From the NCBI RefSeq assembly GCF_014698735.1, contig NZ_JACJTQ010000008.1:1-64000 (forward strand): a stretch of 64,000 bases of DNA. The letters run 5' to 3'. Below, in pieces: positions 18,303-27,037 of the stretch. The translations under genes were made by a program, and so were the position numbers. The DNA comes from Anabaena catenula FACHB-362 (GTDB taxonomy: Bacteria > Cyanobacteriota > Cyanobacteriia > Cyanobacteriales > Nostocaceae). How positions within the stretch are numbered: position 1 is the stretch's first letter; every line of letters begins with the position of its first letter. Under the pieces are notes generated by a model. That model was given only the letters and a program-made list of their open reading frames with translations, searched no databases and was not told where the DNA came from.

Positions 18303-19685
18303 ATTAATTCTTCTAGCAGCTTACCAGATGCCAAGTCTTCACCTGAAGCAGACTCCTCAGTCTTGCAAATTTGGGGTGGGCATCCTTTGCAAGGTCATGT
18401 AAGAATTAGCGGGGCAAAAAATTCAGCACTGGTAATCATGGCTGGAGCTTTGCTTTGTTCAGGAGATTGTCGTATTCGCAATGTCCCGTTATTAGCGGAC
18501 GTAGAGCGCATGGGGCAAGTTTTATCAGCTTTGGGATTGCGCTTAACCAGAGAAGACGACATTTTAGATGTCAATGCCAGTCAAATCAGCACGTCCAAAG
18601 CGCCTTATGAACTAGTTACTCAACTGCGAGCCAGCTTTTTTGCCATCGGACCCCTGTTAGCGCGACTGGGAGTAGCACAAATGCCTCTACCAGGGGGTTG
18701 TGCCATTGGTGCTAGACCAGTTGATTTGCACGTCAGAGGACTGCAAGCAATGGGAGCAGAAGTGCAAATTGAGCATGGTATTTGTAATGCCTATGTTCCT
18801 GGTAGCAATGGTAGATTGAAGGGAGCGAGAATCTACTTAGATACTCCCAGCGTGGGTGCAACTGAAACCCTGATGATGGCAGCTACCTTAGCTGATGGTG
18901 AAACTATCCTGGAAAATGCTGCCAGAGAACCAGAAGTAGCCGATTTGGCGAATTTCTGTAACTCAATGGGAGCGAAGATTCAAGGAGCAGGAACGAGTAC
19001 AATTACCATCAACGGTGTTGAGAAATTACATTCTACCGACTACAGCATTATTCCTGATCGCATTGAGACAGGAACTTTTTTACTCGCTGGAGCCATCACT
19101 CGTTCAGAATTTACTCTTTCCCCAGTGGTTCCCGACCATTTAATTCCAGTGATTGCCAAGTTACAAAAAATTGGCGTACCCATCATTGAGGAAGGGTCAG
19201 ACTGTTTACGCATTTTACCAGCAGAAAAGCTCAGAGCGACAGATATTGATACCTTACCCCATCCGGGTTTTCCCACAGATATGCAAGCGCCTTTTATGGC
19301 ATTGCTGACTTTGGCTGAAGGTGACAGCATCATTAATGAATCTGTGTTTGAAAATCGTCTGCGTCATGCTTCCGAGTTAAATCGCTTGGGGGCAGATATT
19401 CGTGTTAAAGGTAATACTGCCTTTGTTCGTGGCGTGCCAATGTTGTCTGGCGCACCAGTAATAGGCACGGATTTACGAGCATCCGCAGCCTTAGTTATAG
19501 CTGGACTAGCAGCAGAAGGAAAAACCACAATTCAAGGATTAAAACACTTAGATCGTGGTTATGATCGCCTGGATATGAAATTGCAACAACTAGGAGCAAA
19601 GATTATCCGTGTGAATAATGAAGCATCAGCTGATGCAGAGTTACATACAAACAACAGCAATCCCCCGGCTTCAGTTTCTATCTAG
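18303..19685 (+). CDS. murA: UDP-N-acetylglucosamine 1-carboxyvinyltransferase
   Basis: MurA, the first committed enzyme of peptidoglycan synthesis, transferring enolpyruvate from PEP to UDP-GlcNAc. Visible motifs: [16 protein letters not shown] (substrate loop), [15 protein letters not shown] with the active-site cysteine, [12 protein letters not shown], and [13 protein letters not shown]. The first standard start in frame is TTG 18363, but it has no ribosome-binding site. GGAGGT at 18291-18296 is six bases upstream of an in-frame ATT (18303), and the codons between read [19 protein letters not shown], which matches my memory of Nostoc MurA N-termini. ATT is therefore proposed, giving 460 residues; 18363 would give 440. 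Confidence 0.93.
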   Translation: MNSSSSLPDAKSSPEADSSVLQIWGGHPLQGHVRISGAKNSALVIMAGALLCSGDCRIRNVPLLADVERMGQVLSALGLRLTREDDILDVNASQISTSKAPYELVTQLRASFFAIGPLLARLGVAQMPLPGGCAIGARPVDLHVRGLQAMGAEVQIEHGICNAYVPGSNGRLKGARIYLDTPSVGATETLMMAATLADGETILENAAREPEVADLANFCNSMGAKIQGAGTSTITINGVEKLHSTDYSIIPDRIETGTFLLAGAITRSEFTLSPVVPDHLIPVIAKLQKIGVPIIEEGSDCLRILPAEKLRATDIDTLPHPGFPTDMQAPFMALLTLAEGDSIINESVFENRLRHASELNRLGADIRVKGNTAFVRGVPMLSGAPVIGTDLRASAALVIAGLAAEGKTTIQGLKHLDRGYDRLDMKLQQLGAKIIRVNNEASADAELHTNNSNPPASVSI

Positions 19686-19853
19686 AGTTAGGGGATTTTG
19701 TGTTTGGTGATTTAATGGCGGATTTTACTTGTTGATGAAATATCAAGTTGGTAACTTTCGTCATTAATTTATTTTTTTTACTTTTTTTATTTGCTAAAAT
19801 GCTTCACTTTACCTAAATTACAACTTAAAAAGGTTAATTGATATAGTTATACA

Positions 19854-21020
19854 ATGGGTGCATCCCATCAAAAAGTTCTTTTACTTCCCCGTATTGAAAA
19901 TAGTTTTCTTATGCTCCAAAGACTATATGTACACAACTTCAGATGCCTAGAAAACTTTGAACTAACCATAAAGGGGATGCCATCTGCTCTCTTGATTGGA
20001 AAAAACGGTTCAGGTAAATCAACTATTGCTACTGCATTAGAGGTACTTCAATCTATTGGTAGAGGTATAAATAGAGTTGGGCAACTTGTTCATTCTAAAG
20101 ATTTCACTCGTGGCAGGTCTGATGTTCCAATTCGATTTGAAATAGAAGTATTACTTAAAGATAAATTATATAAGTATGTCTTGGCTTTAGAGTTACCAGA
20201 AAAATTTAAAGAACTTCGAGTTTCTGAAGAACAACTGCTAGTTTGGGGAGAACCAATCTACTCTCGAAAAGAAGCTCAAGTCACTCTTTATACTAGCTTA
20301 CAAAATCGTGAAGCTCAGTTTTTGGTAGATTGGCATCTTGTCGCCCTGCCAGTAATTCAGGAGCAATCTGAAACTGATCCACTTCGTATTTTCAAAACTT
20401 GGCTTGCTCGCATGATCATTTTAGCTCCGATTCCCAGCTTAATGACCGGAGACTCCAACGGTGAAACTTTAGAGCCAAAACGAGATGCTTCAAACTTTGG
20501 GGAGTGGTTTTCTGGGTTACTCGGTCGCTACCCTGCCGCATACTCACAGTTTGACAAATATCTCCGAGAAATTATGCCCGACATTACAGATGTTCAGAAC
20601 GAACTTATCGGCAAAGATTTTAAAAGCATGATTGTTAGGTTTGAAGAAAATAACGCGAATCTGAGTGTTAATTTTCAAGACTTATCTGATGGTGAAAAAT
20701 GCTTTTTTCTTTGCGCTGTTGTTTTAGCTGCTAATAAATTCTATGGACCACTTTTTTGCTTTTGGGATGAGCCTGACAACTATCTATCTATATCAGAAGT
20801 AGGGCATTTTATAACATCACTGCGACGCTCATTTAAGAATAATGGGCAAATTTTAGTAACTTCTCATAATTCTGAAGCAATCAGAAAATTCTCAAATGAA
20901 AACACTTTAGTTATTGATAGAAAAAGTCACTTAGAACCGACCTTAATTAGACTGCTTAGTGAGATACCTGTTACGGGCGATCTGATCAATGCCTTGATTG
21001 GTGGCGATATAGAATTATGA
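19854..21020 (+). CDS. AAA-family (ABC/SMC-like) ATPase of a two-gene module
   Basis: A 388-residue ATPase (about 369 if started at ATG 19911, LQRLYVHNFRCLENFEL, the usual N-terminus of the group). Walker A is LIGKNGSGKSTI (about 48-59), an ABC-like signature FQDLSDGEKCFFL lies near residue 278, and Walker B FCFWDEPDNYL near 305, with an ILVTSHNSE H-loop. The middle 200 residues replace the coiled coil of SMC/RecF proteins. This resembles AAA15/AAA21 ATPases of OLD-, PARIS- or retron-type defence modules. It overlaps the next gene by four bases (ATGA), showing tight coupling. It sits between the housekeeping murA and an M48 protease. Confidence 0.8.
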   Translation: MGASHQKVLLLPRIENSFLMLQRLYVHNFRCLENFELTIKGMPSALLIGKNGSGKSTIATALEVLQSIGRGINRVGQLVHSKDFTRGRSDVPIRFEIEVLLKDKLYKYVLALELPEKFKELRVSEEQLLVWGEPIYSRKEAQVTLYTSLQNREAQFLVDWHLVALPVIQEQSETDPLRIFKTWLARMIILAPIPSLMTGDSNGETLEPKRDASNFGEWFSGLLGRYPAAYSQFDKYLREIMPDITDVQNELIGKDFKSMIVRFEENNANLSVNFQDLSDGEKCFFLCAVVLAANKFYGPLFCFWDEPDNYLSISEVGHFITSLRRSFKNNGQILVTSHNSEAIRKFSNENTLVIDRKSHLEPTLIRLLSEIPVTGDLINALIGGDIEL

Positions 21021-21502
21021 GCATCAATAAGTATGAGCAGCACATTTTTGTATTGCCAGAAGATGATGCTAATCGCCAGATTGCCAACGGATTTATTCAG
21101 GATTTAAACCTAAATCAACGTGCTATTCAAGTTCGACCAATTGCCAACGGCTGGAAAAAAGCTGTGGAGCAATTAACGAACGATTATGCCCCTGCAATGC
21201 GACATTTTCCCAAAAGAATGATTGTTTTACTTATTGATTTTGATGAGCGGGAAGATAGATTAAGTTATGTACAAAGTCACATTCCAGAGGATTTGAGAAA
21301 TAGAGTATTCGTTCTTGGTGTACAATCTAATCCAGAGAGTCTTCAAAGAGATATCAAACAGAGTTTGGAGGCTATTGGCGAAGCTCTAGCTACAGATTGC
21401 TCTGAAAACAAGAATCAATTATGGGGACATCATCTTCTCATACACAATAAACCTGAGCTAGAACGGATGATTAAATTTGTTAAACCATTTCTGTTTAATT
21501 AG
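21017..21502 (+). CDS. Small TOPRIM-like partner of the AAA ATPase
   Basis: A 161-residue protein. IFVLPEDDANRQIANGFI (an acidic start of a first strand-helix unit) and, about 60 residues later, MIVLLIDFDEREDRL (hydrophobic strand ending in DxDxxxD) resemble the E and DxD metal sites of TOPRIM or DUF4276/DUF4435-type domains. If so, it would be a metal-dependent nuclease or effector controlled by the ATPase, as in AAA-TOPRIM defence pairs. The ATG overlaps the ATPase stop. The assignment rests on acid spacing and context; I do not recognise a specific family. Confidence 0.6.
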   Translation: MSINKYEQHIFVLPEDDANRQIANGFIQDLNLNQRAIQVRPIANGWKKAVEQLTNDYAPAMRHFPKRMIVLLIDFDEREDRLSYVQSHIPEDLRNRVFVLGVQSNPESLQRDIKQSLEAIGEALATDCSENKNQLWGHHLLIHNKPELERMIKFVKPFLFN

Positions 21503-21610
21503 GCAGAAGTCAAGCAACAAGCACATCATCTCCAGGTACTAGCAATGCCCACCCTGCTGAAATCGCTATACTAGCTGTGGGAATTATATTTTTTATTGAT
21601 TGCCATAATT

Positions 21611-22486
21611 ATGTCTTTACTTCAAACCCCACTAATTGGTTTAAAAGCTGACTCATTCCGTCATCCTCTAGACTTGGAAGCAACCAACACTCTTAAGCAA
21701 ATTCCGGGCTTAGATATGATGGTGCGGAATTTGTTGGGGCCAATGGCAGAGCAAGTCTTTTATGTAGAAAATATTGCATCAAGTATTTTGGTTGGTGAAA
21801 AACAACTGCCCGATTTACACAAGCTGTTGTTAGATGCTTGTAATATCTTAGATATCGAACCGCCCCAGTTGTATGTCCGTCAACATCCGGCTCCTAATGC
21901 TTACACATTTGCTATGCGGGGTAAGCAGCCGTTTGTAGTTCTGCACACTTCCTTAATTGATATTCTCACACCAGAGGAAATACAAGCTGTAATTGCCCAT
22001 GAGTTGGGACATCTCAAATGTGATCACAGTGTTTATTTAACACCTGTAAATTTATTAGTCTTAGTAGCAGGAATTGTACCTAATGTTGGTGCTGTTGTAG
22101 CTCAAGCGTTACAGGCACAATTATTAGAATGGGTACGTTGTGCTGAGTTTACCTGCGATCGCGCCGCTTTGTTAGCTACCCAAAATCCCAAAGTTGTTAT
22201 GTCAGTGTTAATGAAGTTAGCTGGCGGTTCTCCCACCTTAGCACCGAAGCTAAATCTCGATGCCTTTGTTGCCCAAGCTCGTGCTTATGATGACATTAGT
22301 AAAACCGAACTTGGTGAAATGGTCAAAGAAGCCCGCACCGCCCAATTAAGCCATCCAGTACCAGTATTGAGAGCTAGGGAAATTGACCGTTGGAGTAGTA
22401 CTTTAGAGTACCAGAAGTTACTGCAAAATCACGGTTTTAAGGACAAGATTGAAACTGCACCGAAGGGCGGCTGGCGTAATTGGTAA
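21611..22486 (+). CDS. M48-family zinc metalloprotease (HtpX-like)
   Basis: A 291-residue M48 peptidase. Zinc motif HELGH lies at about residue 141 in EEIQAVIAHELGHLKCDH, and the third ligand region is EFTCDRAALLATQ. Hydrophobic segment LLVLVAGIVPNVGAVVAQAL gives one or two membrane spans, fewer than in HtpX, as in many cyanobacterial and plastid M48 proteins. It likely degrades damaged membrane proteins. ATG 21611 (MSLLQTPLIGL) is chosen over an in-frame codon five residues upstream. It is followed by a heptamer array and then the flavoenzyme gene on the same strand. Confidence 0.93.
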   Translation: MSLLQTPLIGLKADSFRHPLDLEATNTLKQIPGLDMMVRNLLGPMAEQVFYVENIASSILVGEKQLPDLHKLLLDACNILDIEPPQLYVRQHPAPNAYTFAMRGKQPFVVLHTSLIDILTPEEIQAVIAHELGHLKCDHSVYLTPVNLLVLVAGIVPNVGAVVAQALQAQLLEWVRCAEFTCDRAALLATQNPKVVMSVLMKLAGGSPTLAPKLNLDAFVAQARAYDDISKTELGEMVKEARTAQLSHPVPVLRAREIDRWSSTLEYQKLLQNHGFKDKIETAPKGGWRNW

Positions 22487-22490
22487 AATT

Positions 22491-22520
22491 AGGTGACAGG
22501 TGACAGGTGACAGGTGACAG
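22491..22520. repeat. Heptamer tandem array (AGGTGAC)x4
   Basis: Four units of the heptamer seen on the other strand at 383-410. It sits between the M48 gene and the GTG start at 22548. Confidence 0.9.
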
Positions 22521-22547
22521 AAAAGAAAGCAGGAGGAGTGAGGTTAA

Positions 22548-23660
22548 GTGCAAGAGCTTGTATCACCTATAAACTTATTTGAATATGAACAGTTAGCAAA
22601 ATCCCATCTTTCCCAGATGGCGTTTGATTATTACAGCAGTGGTGCATGGGATGAAATCACTTTAAAAGATAATCGCACTGCTTTTACACGAATCAAACTC
22701 CGTCCTAAAATGCTAGTTGATGTCAGTAAAATCAATCTAACAACTAAAGTTTTAGGTGAATCTTTGCAGCTACCTCTGCTCATTGCACCAATGGCTTTTC
22801 AATGTCTCGCTCATTCAGATGGGGAAATTGCGACAGCCTCAGCTGCGGTTTCAGCAGGTGTAGGTATGGTTTTAAGTACATTGTCTACTAAGAGTTTAGA
22901 AGAAGTTGCAACGGTTGACAATGGTTTGCAATGGTTCCAGCTTTACATCCACAAAGATCGTGGTTTAACTCGTGCTTTGGTAGAAAGAGCATATACAGCA
23001 GGTTACAAAGCACTGTGTCTAACTGTTGATGCTCCTGTGTTGGGAAAGCGAGAACGAGATCAACGCAATGAATTTACCTTACCTCCAGGTTTACATCCCG
23101 CTAATTTAACCAAAATATCAGGGTTAGATATTCCCCATGAACAAGGGGAATCTGGTTTATTGACCTATTTTGCTCAACAGATTAACCCCGCACTGACTTG
23201 GAAAGATTTAGAATGGCTGCAATCTCTTAGTCCCTTACCTTTAGTATTGAAAGGGATTTTACGGGGTGATGATGCTGTGCGTGCCGTAGAATATGGCGCT
23301 CAAGGGATTGTGGTTTCTAATCATGGTGGTAGACAATTAGATGGTGCGTTAGCGAAGCTTACCGAAGGTATCGCTTCCTTAGATGCTCTACCCGAAATCA
23401 TAGCCGCAGTAGACAATAGAGCAGAAGTCCTGTTAGATGGTGGTATCCGTCGCGGTACAGACATCCTCAAAGCCTTAGCCCTAGGCGCAAAAGCCGTCCT
23501 CATCGGTCGTCCTGTATTGTGGGGTTTAGCGGTATCTGGACAAGAGGGCGTGTCTGATATTATCTCGCTTCTCAAAGATGAATTAACTACCGCAATGGCA
23601 CTCAGCGGCTGTGCTAGTCTACAAGATATTGATTCAACTTTGGTAATCCGGAATTGGTAA
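22548..23660 (+). CDS. FMN-dependent alpha-hydroxy-acid oxidase (lactate/glycolate oxidase family)
   Basis: A 370-residue member of the glycolate oxidase / L-lactate oxidase family. Motifs: YYSSGAWDE (N-terminal), LRPKMLVDVS, LPLLIAPMAFQ, the FMN-binding WFQLYIHKDR, VSNHGGRQLDGA with the catalytic histidine, and VLLDGGIRRGTDILKAL. In nitrogen-fixing Nostoc the homologue is an L-lactate oxidase thought to help remove oxygen; in plants it is glycolate oxidase. Substrate choice depends on residues I cannot assign with certainty. GTG at 22548 has GAGGT just upstream. Full length. Confidence 0.93.
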   Translation: MQELVSPINLFEYEQLAKSHLSQMAFDYYSSGAWDEITLKDNRTAFTRIKLRPKMLVDVSKINLTTKVLGESLQLPLLIAPMAFQCLAHSDGEIATASAAVSAGVGMVLSTLSTKSLEEVATVDNGLQWFQLYIHKDRGLTRALVERAYTAGYKALCLTVDAPVLGKRERDQRNEFTLPPGLHPANLTKISGLDIPHEQGESGLLTYFAQQINPALTWKDLEWLQSLSPLPLVLKGILRGDDAVRAVEYGAQGIVVSNHGGRQLDGALAKLTEGIASLDALPEIIAAVDNRAEVLLDGGIRRGTDILKALALGAKAVLIGRPVLWGLAVSGQEGVSDIISLLKDELTTAMALSGCASLQDIDSTLVIRNW

Positions 23661-23738
23661 TTCTTGATTATTCCCAATTCTAAAAAATACCTGTTGCCAA
23701 AATCAAAAAATAGGCTATAATAGGAAAGTTACACCCAA

Positions 23739-23820
23739 GGGCGGGTGGCGGAATTGGTAGACGCACCGCACTCAAAATGCGGCACCGAAAGGTATAGGAG
23801 TTCGATTCTCCTCCTGCCCA
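23739..23820 (+). tRNA. tRNA-Leu (CAA)
   Basis: Acceptor arms GGGCGGG and CCTGCCC pair (one G-U), discriminator A. Anticodon stem CCGCA/TGCGG encloses loop CTCAAAA, anticodon CAA. A long variable arm and T-arm GGAGTTCGATTCTCC are present. CCA is not encoded. Confidence 0.96.
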
Positions 23821-24063
23821 TTAAGACTTTCAACGACTAGCCTGGTTGTTTTGCCAAGCTTTATATGAAAGTTTACTCCATTGGTAGACAAGTAGGCGAT
23901 TTTGGGGAAACCGACTGATAAGTTTTTCTTTTGTGACCACTTGGGATTTTACTTATAAATCAGCTTTCTTATCTCAGATTTAATCACATTTTGTAGGATT
24001 TGTTGTACGTTTTGGGCAATGATTTGTATAACAGTCCGTTTTGATTTTCTTATACAATTTGTC

Positions 24064-26004
24064 ATGCGTCAATGTCTTAATCCTGACTGTCTTTTTCCTA
24101 ACCCTGATAATTTTCAATATTGCCAGAAGTGCGGTAATAAGTTACTGTTGCGTGAAAGATATGTACCACAGTCAATTTTAGGTCAGGGTGGTTTTGGTCG
24201 CACATTTTTAGCTATTGATGAGGATAAACCATCAAAATCCTATTGTGTAATTAAACAATTTTTACCCCAGGCACAGGGAACAGATAGTATAGACAAGGCA
24301 TCTCAGTTATTTGCACAGGAAGCACAACGTTTAGAGGAATTGGGTAAGCATCCCCAAATACCTGAATTAATGGCTTATTTCACATCCGATAATCGTCAAT
24401 ATTTAGTACAGGAATTTGTTCAAGGTGAAACTCTGCAAGCTGAGTTAGATCAAAATGGTATTTTCTCTGAACAGCAAATTGGAGAATTATTAATAGAACT
24501 TTTGCAGATATTAGAATTTGTTCATAGTAAACAGGTAATTCACCGGGATATTAAACCAGAAAATATTATTCGCAGTAGTGACAAAAAGTTATTTTTAGTA
24601 GATTTTGGGGCGGCGAAAATATTCAAACCACAGCAGCGCACAGCCACAGGGACAATAATTGGTTCTGCTGAATATTGCGCTCCTGAACAGTCTATGGGTA
24701 AACCATTATTTATTAGTGATTTATATAGTTTAGGGGTGACTTGTCTACATTTATTAACAGGAATTAGCCCCTTTGATTTATATAGTCCAATGGAAGGGGA
24801 ATGGGTATGGAGAGATTATTTAAATGGGAATGTGGTAAGTAATGAATTAGGTAAAATTCTGGAAAAATTAGCAAATCCTATTGCTAAACATCGTTATCAA
24901 TCTGTGAAAGAAGTGATTCAGGCGCTCAATTTTGTAAATCAACAAGATACTTCACAAATACCTATTAATCAAACACCTATTAATATTTTTTCTACATCTG
25001 TACCTAGTCGCTATCAAAAACTAGAACAATTATTATCCGCCGGTAAATGGAAAGAAGCAGATGAAGAAACCTTTAGAATAATCTTGTGTGTAGCACAACG
25101 AGAAAAAGATGGTTGGTTAGATATTCCCAGCATTGATAATTTTCCATGTGATGATCTTCGTATCATTGACCAATTGTGGATAAAGTCGAGTAATGGGTAT
25201 TTTGGTTTTTCTGTACAGAAGAGGATTTATCAAAGTTTGGGGGGAAATAGAGAATATAATGAGACAATCTGGAAAGCCTTTGGAGATAGAGTAGGATGGA
25301 AAATAGGAGAAGATTGGTTATATTATCAACAGTTAACTTTTTCAAAGTCTGCGCCACAGGGACACTTACCCGCAATTTATCCAGAGAAGAAAAATGGTAA
25401 ATATCGGGGTGATATACGGCGGGGATTTTCTTTTCTAATGTCCAGAATTAAACTTATTACAGAAGTTGATCATAGTAGTTATATTAATTCTGTACATAAT
25501 CCTATCTTATCTCAAGTACCTATTAATATTTATTCTCCATCTGTACCTAGTTACTATCAAAAACTAGAACAATTATTATCCACCGGTAAATGGAAAGAAG
25601 CAGATGAGGAAACAGTACGGGTAATGTTAGCAGTAGCGAAGCGGGAAAAAGAAGGTTGGTTAGATGCTCTAAGTATTGACAATTTTCCCTGTGATGACCT
25701 CTGCACTATTGACAGATTATGGGTCAAATGCAGTAATGGGCGCTTTGGTTTTTCTGTACAGACGCGGATTTATCAAAGTTTAGGGGGAACGAGACAGTAT
25801 AATTCTGAAATCTGGGAAGCCTTTGGGGATAGAGTAGGATGGAGAAAAAAGGGAAAATGGTTATCCTACAAAGATATTACTTTTGATATAAAAGCACCAG
25901 AAGCCCACCTCCCTTTGGGTGTTGTAGGGGAATGGAGTATTGGGAATGTGGGTGGTGGATGGGTGGCGCATCTCTTCTCTCGTGTCGAGACTTGTGGACT
26001 GTAA
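24064..26004 (+). CDS. Serine/threonine protein kinase with two GUN4 domains
   Basis: A 646-residue multidomain protein. An N-terminal zinc-ribbon-like segment (CLNPDC ... YCQKCG, residues 4-24) is followed by a Hanks-type kinase (GQGGFGRTFLAID about 40, catalytic HRDIKPENII about 160, DFGAAK about 180, and an APEQ motif). Two GUN4 domains follow at about 314-455 and 495-640, each starting YQKLEQLLS-GKWKEADEET and containing FGFSVQ-RIYQSLGG. GUN4 proper binds porphyrins and activates Mg-chelatase; kinase-GUN4 fusions may sense bilins or porphyrins, but this is inference. The two GUN4 copies are near-duplicates at the DNA level as well. ATG 24064 is chosen over 24019 because the zinc ribbon begins there. 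Confidence 0.92.
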   Translation: MRQCLNPDCLFPNPDNFQYCQKCGNKLLLRERYVPQSILGQGGFGRTFLAIDEDKPSKSYCVIKQFLPQAQGTDSIDKASQLFAQEAQRLEELGKHPQIPELMAYFTSDNRQYLVQEFVQGETLQAELDQNGIFSEQQIGELLIELLQILEFVHSKQVIHRDIKPENIIRSSDKKLFLVDFGAAKIFKPQQRTATGTIIGSAEYCAPEQSMGKPLFISDLYSLGVTCLHLLTGISPFDLYSPMEGEWVWRDYLNGNVVSNELGKILEKLANPIAKHRYQSVKEVIQALNFVNQQDTSQIPINQTPINIFSTSVPSRYQKLEQLLSAGKWKEADEETFRIILCVAQREKDGWLDIPSIDNFPCDDLRIIDQLWIKSSNGYFGFSVQKRIYQSLGGNREYNETIWKAFGDRVGWKIGEDWLYYQQLTFSKSAPQGHLPAIYPEKKNGKYRGDIRRGFSFLMSRIKLITEVDHSSYINSVHNPILSQVPINIYSPSVPSYYQKLEQLLSTGKWKEADEETVRVMLAVAKREKEGWLDALSIDNFPCDDLCTIDRLWVKCSNGRFGFSVQTRIYQSLGGTRQYNSEIWEAFGDRVGWRKKGKWLSYKDITFDIKAPEAHLPLGVVGEWSIGNVGGGWVAHLFSRVETCGL

Positions 26005-26031
26005 AATCTAAAGATGACAGAAAATTATTAA

Positions 26032-26297
26032 GTCAGAATCAGGATGTCCAGGATTAAAGGATGTACAGGATGTTACTGTTAACCTACTCAAAGATGACAG
26101 ATATTTTTCTTAAAGTTCTTTCTTCGTGTCCTTTGCTTCTCCTGTCGGAGACGCTGCGCGAACGCAACGCTACCGCGAACGTGTCTTCGTGGTTCATTAT
26201 TCTATAACTTGTGCATAAGACCGAAAAAGTCAGAATCAGGATAACCAGGATTAAAGGATGTACAGGATGTTATTGTTAACCTACTAAAAAATAACAG
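26032..26297. repeat. Direct repeat pair of about 69 bp
   Basis: 26032-26100 and 26229-26297 share GTCAGAATCAGGAT, CCAGGATTAAAGGATGTACA and GTTAACCTACT, offset 197 bases. Between them lies a GTCGGAGACGCTGCGCGAAC repeat also found near 40972. The region 26005-26500 is otherwise free of genes. Confidence 0.8.
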
Positions 26298-26524
26298 AAA
26301 ATTCTCTCTGCGTCCTCTGCGTCTCTGCGGTTCGTTCTCAATCTCCTAGTCACAGATACACAACTGAAAAACAAACAAGACAGATGTTTTTCTCTGTGTC
26401 TGAAGTAGTATGCCTGACAGCACGCTCCGCGAAGGTTTATTTTGTCACCTGTGCGTAAGTTCAATATCAAAATAGCGATCGCCATTATCGTTCCAACTTC
26501 CTGTAAAAAGTGAAATTATTGTAG

Positions 26525-26530
26525 TATAAT
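26525..26530 (+). promoter_or_regulatory. Possible -10 box (TATAAT) of a short transcription unit
   Basis: A perfect TATAAT lies 55 bases upstream of a small basic open frame and about 225 bases before a strong terminator. The -35 is weak. Together they suggest a transcript of about 250 nt. Confidence 0.4.
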
Positions 26531-26584
26531 AAGACAAGTGCTGTTTATAGCATTTCATAGTCATTACTCACCGTCAAAAACACC

Positions 26585-26809
26585 ATGCGCTTAAAAAGAT
26601 GGGAATCCCCCCGAAAAGAAGGGAGAAACGATAAAGGCCGAGGCGGTTCTGCCAGAAAGCGACAACTGAAGAAACAAAGACAGATGCTGAGAAACAAACT
26701 CAAAGAAGCGCAAAAGCCAGAAAACAACAAAAACAATCAAAACAACAAGCGGGGGGAAGGTATTTTAACCTTCCCTCTTTTTTTGAGCCTTTCTTCGACA
26801 ATAAAATAA
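26585..26809 (+). CDS. Possible small basic protein, or a non-coding transcript
   Basis: A 74-codon frame rich in Arg, Lys, Gln and Asn (MRLKRWESPRKEGRNDKG..., KRQLKKQRQMLRNKLKEAQK). It has no ribosome-binding site and reads through a strong terminator hairpin at 26754-26784, so the last third is unlikely to be translated from a terminated message. The promoter-like TATAAT at 26525 and the terminator are better evidence for a short RNA than for this protein. No homologue recognised. Confidence 0.3.
   Translation: MRLKRWESPRKEGRNDKGRGGSARKRQLKKQRQMLRNKLKEAQKPENNKNNQNNKRGEGILTFPLFLSLSSTIK
26754..26784 (+). terminator. Rho-independent terminator
   Basis: Stem GGGAAGGT / ACCTTCCC with a 6-base loop, followed by TCTTTTTTT. 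Confidence 0.85.
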
Positions 26810-26835
26810 GAATAAAAATTTTTTCTCAAAACTAC

Positions 26836-26866
26836 TTGACAAAACCCCCAGGGTAACTGCTATATT
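26836..26866 (+). promoter_or_regulatory. Promoter of tRNA-Gln
   Basis: A perfect -35 TTGACA (26836-26841) and TATATT at 26861-26866 (spacer 19; GCTATA with spacer 17 is the alternative) lie about 20 bases before the tRNA. Confidence 0.65.
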
Positions 26867-26888
26867 ATTTGAAGTTGACTTACTTCGT

Positions 26889-26960
26889 TGGGGCGTAGCC
26901 AAGTGGTAAGGCAGTGGGTTTTGGTCCCGCCATCCCTAGGTTCGAATCCTAGCGCCCCAG
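26889..26960 (+). tRNA. tRNA-Gln (TTG)
   Basis: TGGGGCG and CGCCCCA acceptor arms, discriminator G. Anticodon stem GTGGG/CCCGC with loop TTTTGGT gives anticodon TTG; the T-arm is CTAGGTTCGAATCCTAG. CCA is not encoded. Cyanobacteria normally also use this tRNA as target of the non-discriminating GluRS / GatCAB route. Confidence 0.97.
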
Positions 26961-26969
26961 TATTAAGAA

Positions 26970-26999
26970 GGGCAGGTTTTAAAGCCTGTCCTTTTTTTT
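26970..26999 (+). terminator. Rho-independent terminator after tRNA-Gln
   Basis: Stem GGGCAGG / CCTGTCC (one G-U pair) around TTTTAAAG, followed by eight T. The convergent gene at 27038 could use it in reverse less well. Confidence 0.88.
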
Positions 27000-27037
27000 G
27001 TCAATTATCAAAATTAACAACCGAATTTGGTGGAGAG

